64,000 bases of DNA from the NCBI GenBank assembly GCA_963377175.1, contig CAUJNA010000591.1:673501-737500 (forward strand). The letters are read 5' to 3'. The notes below the pieces were generated by a model. It searched no databases, was not told where the DNA came from, and saw only the letters and a list, made by a program, of their open reading frames with translations. The stretch is from Effrenium voratum. Its lineage: Eukaryota > Sar > Dinophyceae > Suessiales > Symbiodiniaceae. Position numbers and translations under genes: made by a program. This document shows, piece after piece, positions 62,843-64,000 of the stretch (the first letter of the stretch is position 1; the number at the start of each line of letters is the position of its first letter).

Positions 62843-64000
62843 CTGGGCGCCGAAAAAACAAAACTCTACCTCCGCTCCCGGAGAAATCTGAAGAGATGTC
62901 GAAACTATTGGGGGGTGGCTGCTCTTTCAACAGCCGGTTGGGTACCTTCCGCGGCAATCCAAAACAGGTCATGGTCCCCGGGTGAATGTGTGATTTGTTG
63001 ACCCCGCTCCCTCCATCTGAAACACAGAAGCTAACTTGTATGTTCGGAGATGTTTCCCTTTGAAATCAGCAACAATCAGGAGATTCCCTTCAATTCAAGG
63101 TCAGACGTCTGTGTGGGTAGTCCTTTTGCATGATAACAAAACAACCAACCCACAATACGCGCCCGTTGTTCGTCGGGACAGCACTTGGCAAGCAAGACTT
63201 GGTGCCGAAACACTGACAAGTAAGCCAAACCCCGGCAAGCCCCCTGTGATACCTGTAAAGACATGAATTAGAGTCGGACCCAAAGCCTCTTCTGTTTCTC
63301 GTTGAGAAGGCGCGCCGTTCTTCAAACCATTGGCTTGCCCAAGCGGGTCGGCAACTAAGTGCCAGTGGACGACTCTTCAGATTGATTCGGGCAGGAAACA
63401 AAAGGCCAATACTTGAACGACTCAATCAATGCATCTGCTCGCAGTGTTGTATCGAATGGGGCGTACTAGGAGCCCAGGCTTCATAAACCCTGTTTGCTTG
63501 ATAGGGCCGGGGGGGGGAAACAATGAATTTCAGGCGGGCATCCTTTATCTTCAGCTGTTGTCGCTCTTTGTTTGTTTTCTTCCGGAGGGGGGGGGGGCCA
63601 AAAAAACAAAGGGCGACTCACTCATTTCGGATGAACAGCTTCTATACGCCGGCCCAGGCACATGTCAAAGTCAAATCACATTGCACCTATTTTAGGTGGC
63701 ACTCTTCAAATTCTGGATGGTGTCCCTTTGACTTCCGTGCAAATAACCCCAACACTTTGTCAACCCAAAACAAACACACTGGTTTGCACAAGGGACAAGA
63801 CTCGAAAGCAAAGAGCACCAGCAAAAGCAACGAAACCGCCAGTGAAAACATGTGAAAACCCCAGGAAAATCCAAGGACCCCCAACACCTTGGTTTCAACC
63901 CCCTTTCCTTCGGGTGTTCTCCAAGATCCCCCCTTTTACAGCAAGACAGGCCCGAGCCTTCCGCTGAAACGGGTCCCAGGTGCAAAGACGTCCTTCTCCC
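62843..64000. other. probable dehydrogenase intron, no recognisable exon
   Basis: Upstream of the first visible dehydrogenase exon. I looked for the next exon (the G-S-D segment before the V-N-G-x-K strand) and did not find one, so the intron appears to run past the window end. Poly-G/C tracts occur at 63,510 and 63,588. Confidence 0.5.

Overview
The window is nuclear DNA of a unicellular eukaryote, most likely a dinoflagellate of the Suessiales/Symbiodiniaceae type, carrying one complete integrated DNA virus. The host evidence is an acyl-CoA dehydrogenase gene in many short exons: five of its seven defined introns start with GC rather than GT, and all eight exons that follow a readable acceptor start with G (AG|G), which is the known dinoflagellate pattern. 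The flanks are GC-balanced and gene-poor, and are full of small inverted-repeat elements, minisatellites and decayed retroelement pieces.

Layout. 1-12,887: host DNA with two probable orphan exons, a retroelement trace and a duplicated GA-rich foldback repeat that ends exactly at the virus junction. 12,888-33,984: a strikingly AT-rich 21.1-kb Polinton-like virus (PLV/Maverick class) bounded by terminal inverted repeats (TIRs). 33,985-34,530: the same GA-rich host repeat on the other side. 34,531-53,332: repeat-rich host DNA with two MITE families, a decayed Ty1/copia-type integrase and a tRNA-Arg-like sequence. 53,333-62,842: the acyl-CoA dehydrogenase gene on the minus strand, whose 5' part lies beyond the window. 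62,843-64,000: probably its next intron.

The virus. The right half (plus strand) holds a penton-like minor capsid protein, a C2HC zinc protein, three disordered proteins sharing an N-terminal motif, a zinc-finger protein, a retroviral-type DDE integrase, a protein-primed family-B DNA polymerase and a last zinc protein. The middle (minus strand) holds the major capsid protein, an S74-chaperone fibre, a class-3-lipase-like hydrolase and small proteins. The left part holds the packaging ATPase and several small Cys-rich proteins. Integrase plus TIRs would insert the genome, the polymerase would copy it with a protein primer, the ATPase would package it into a double-jelly-roll capsid, and the fibre and lipase would act at entry. 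I see no adenain-type maturation protease.

Points worth most attention: the asymmetric left TIR carrying a private zinc-ribbon gene; an eight-copy TTAGGG-containing iteron array in the only large non-coding gap; a shared promoter motif before four genes; hairpins after most genes; three K-x-TQT motifs spaced exactly ten residues apart (a candidate dynein light chain LC8-binding ladder); and a series of single-base frame breaks, most at A/T homopolymers, including in the polymerase and ATPase, which mean either decay or assembly error.
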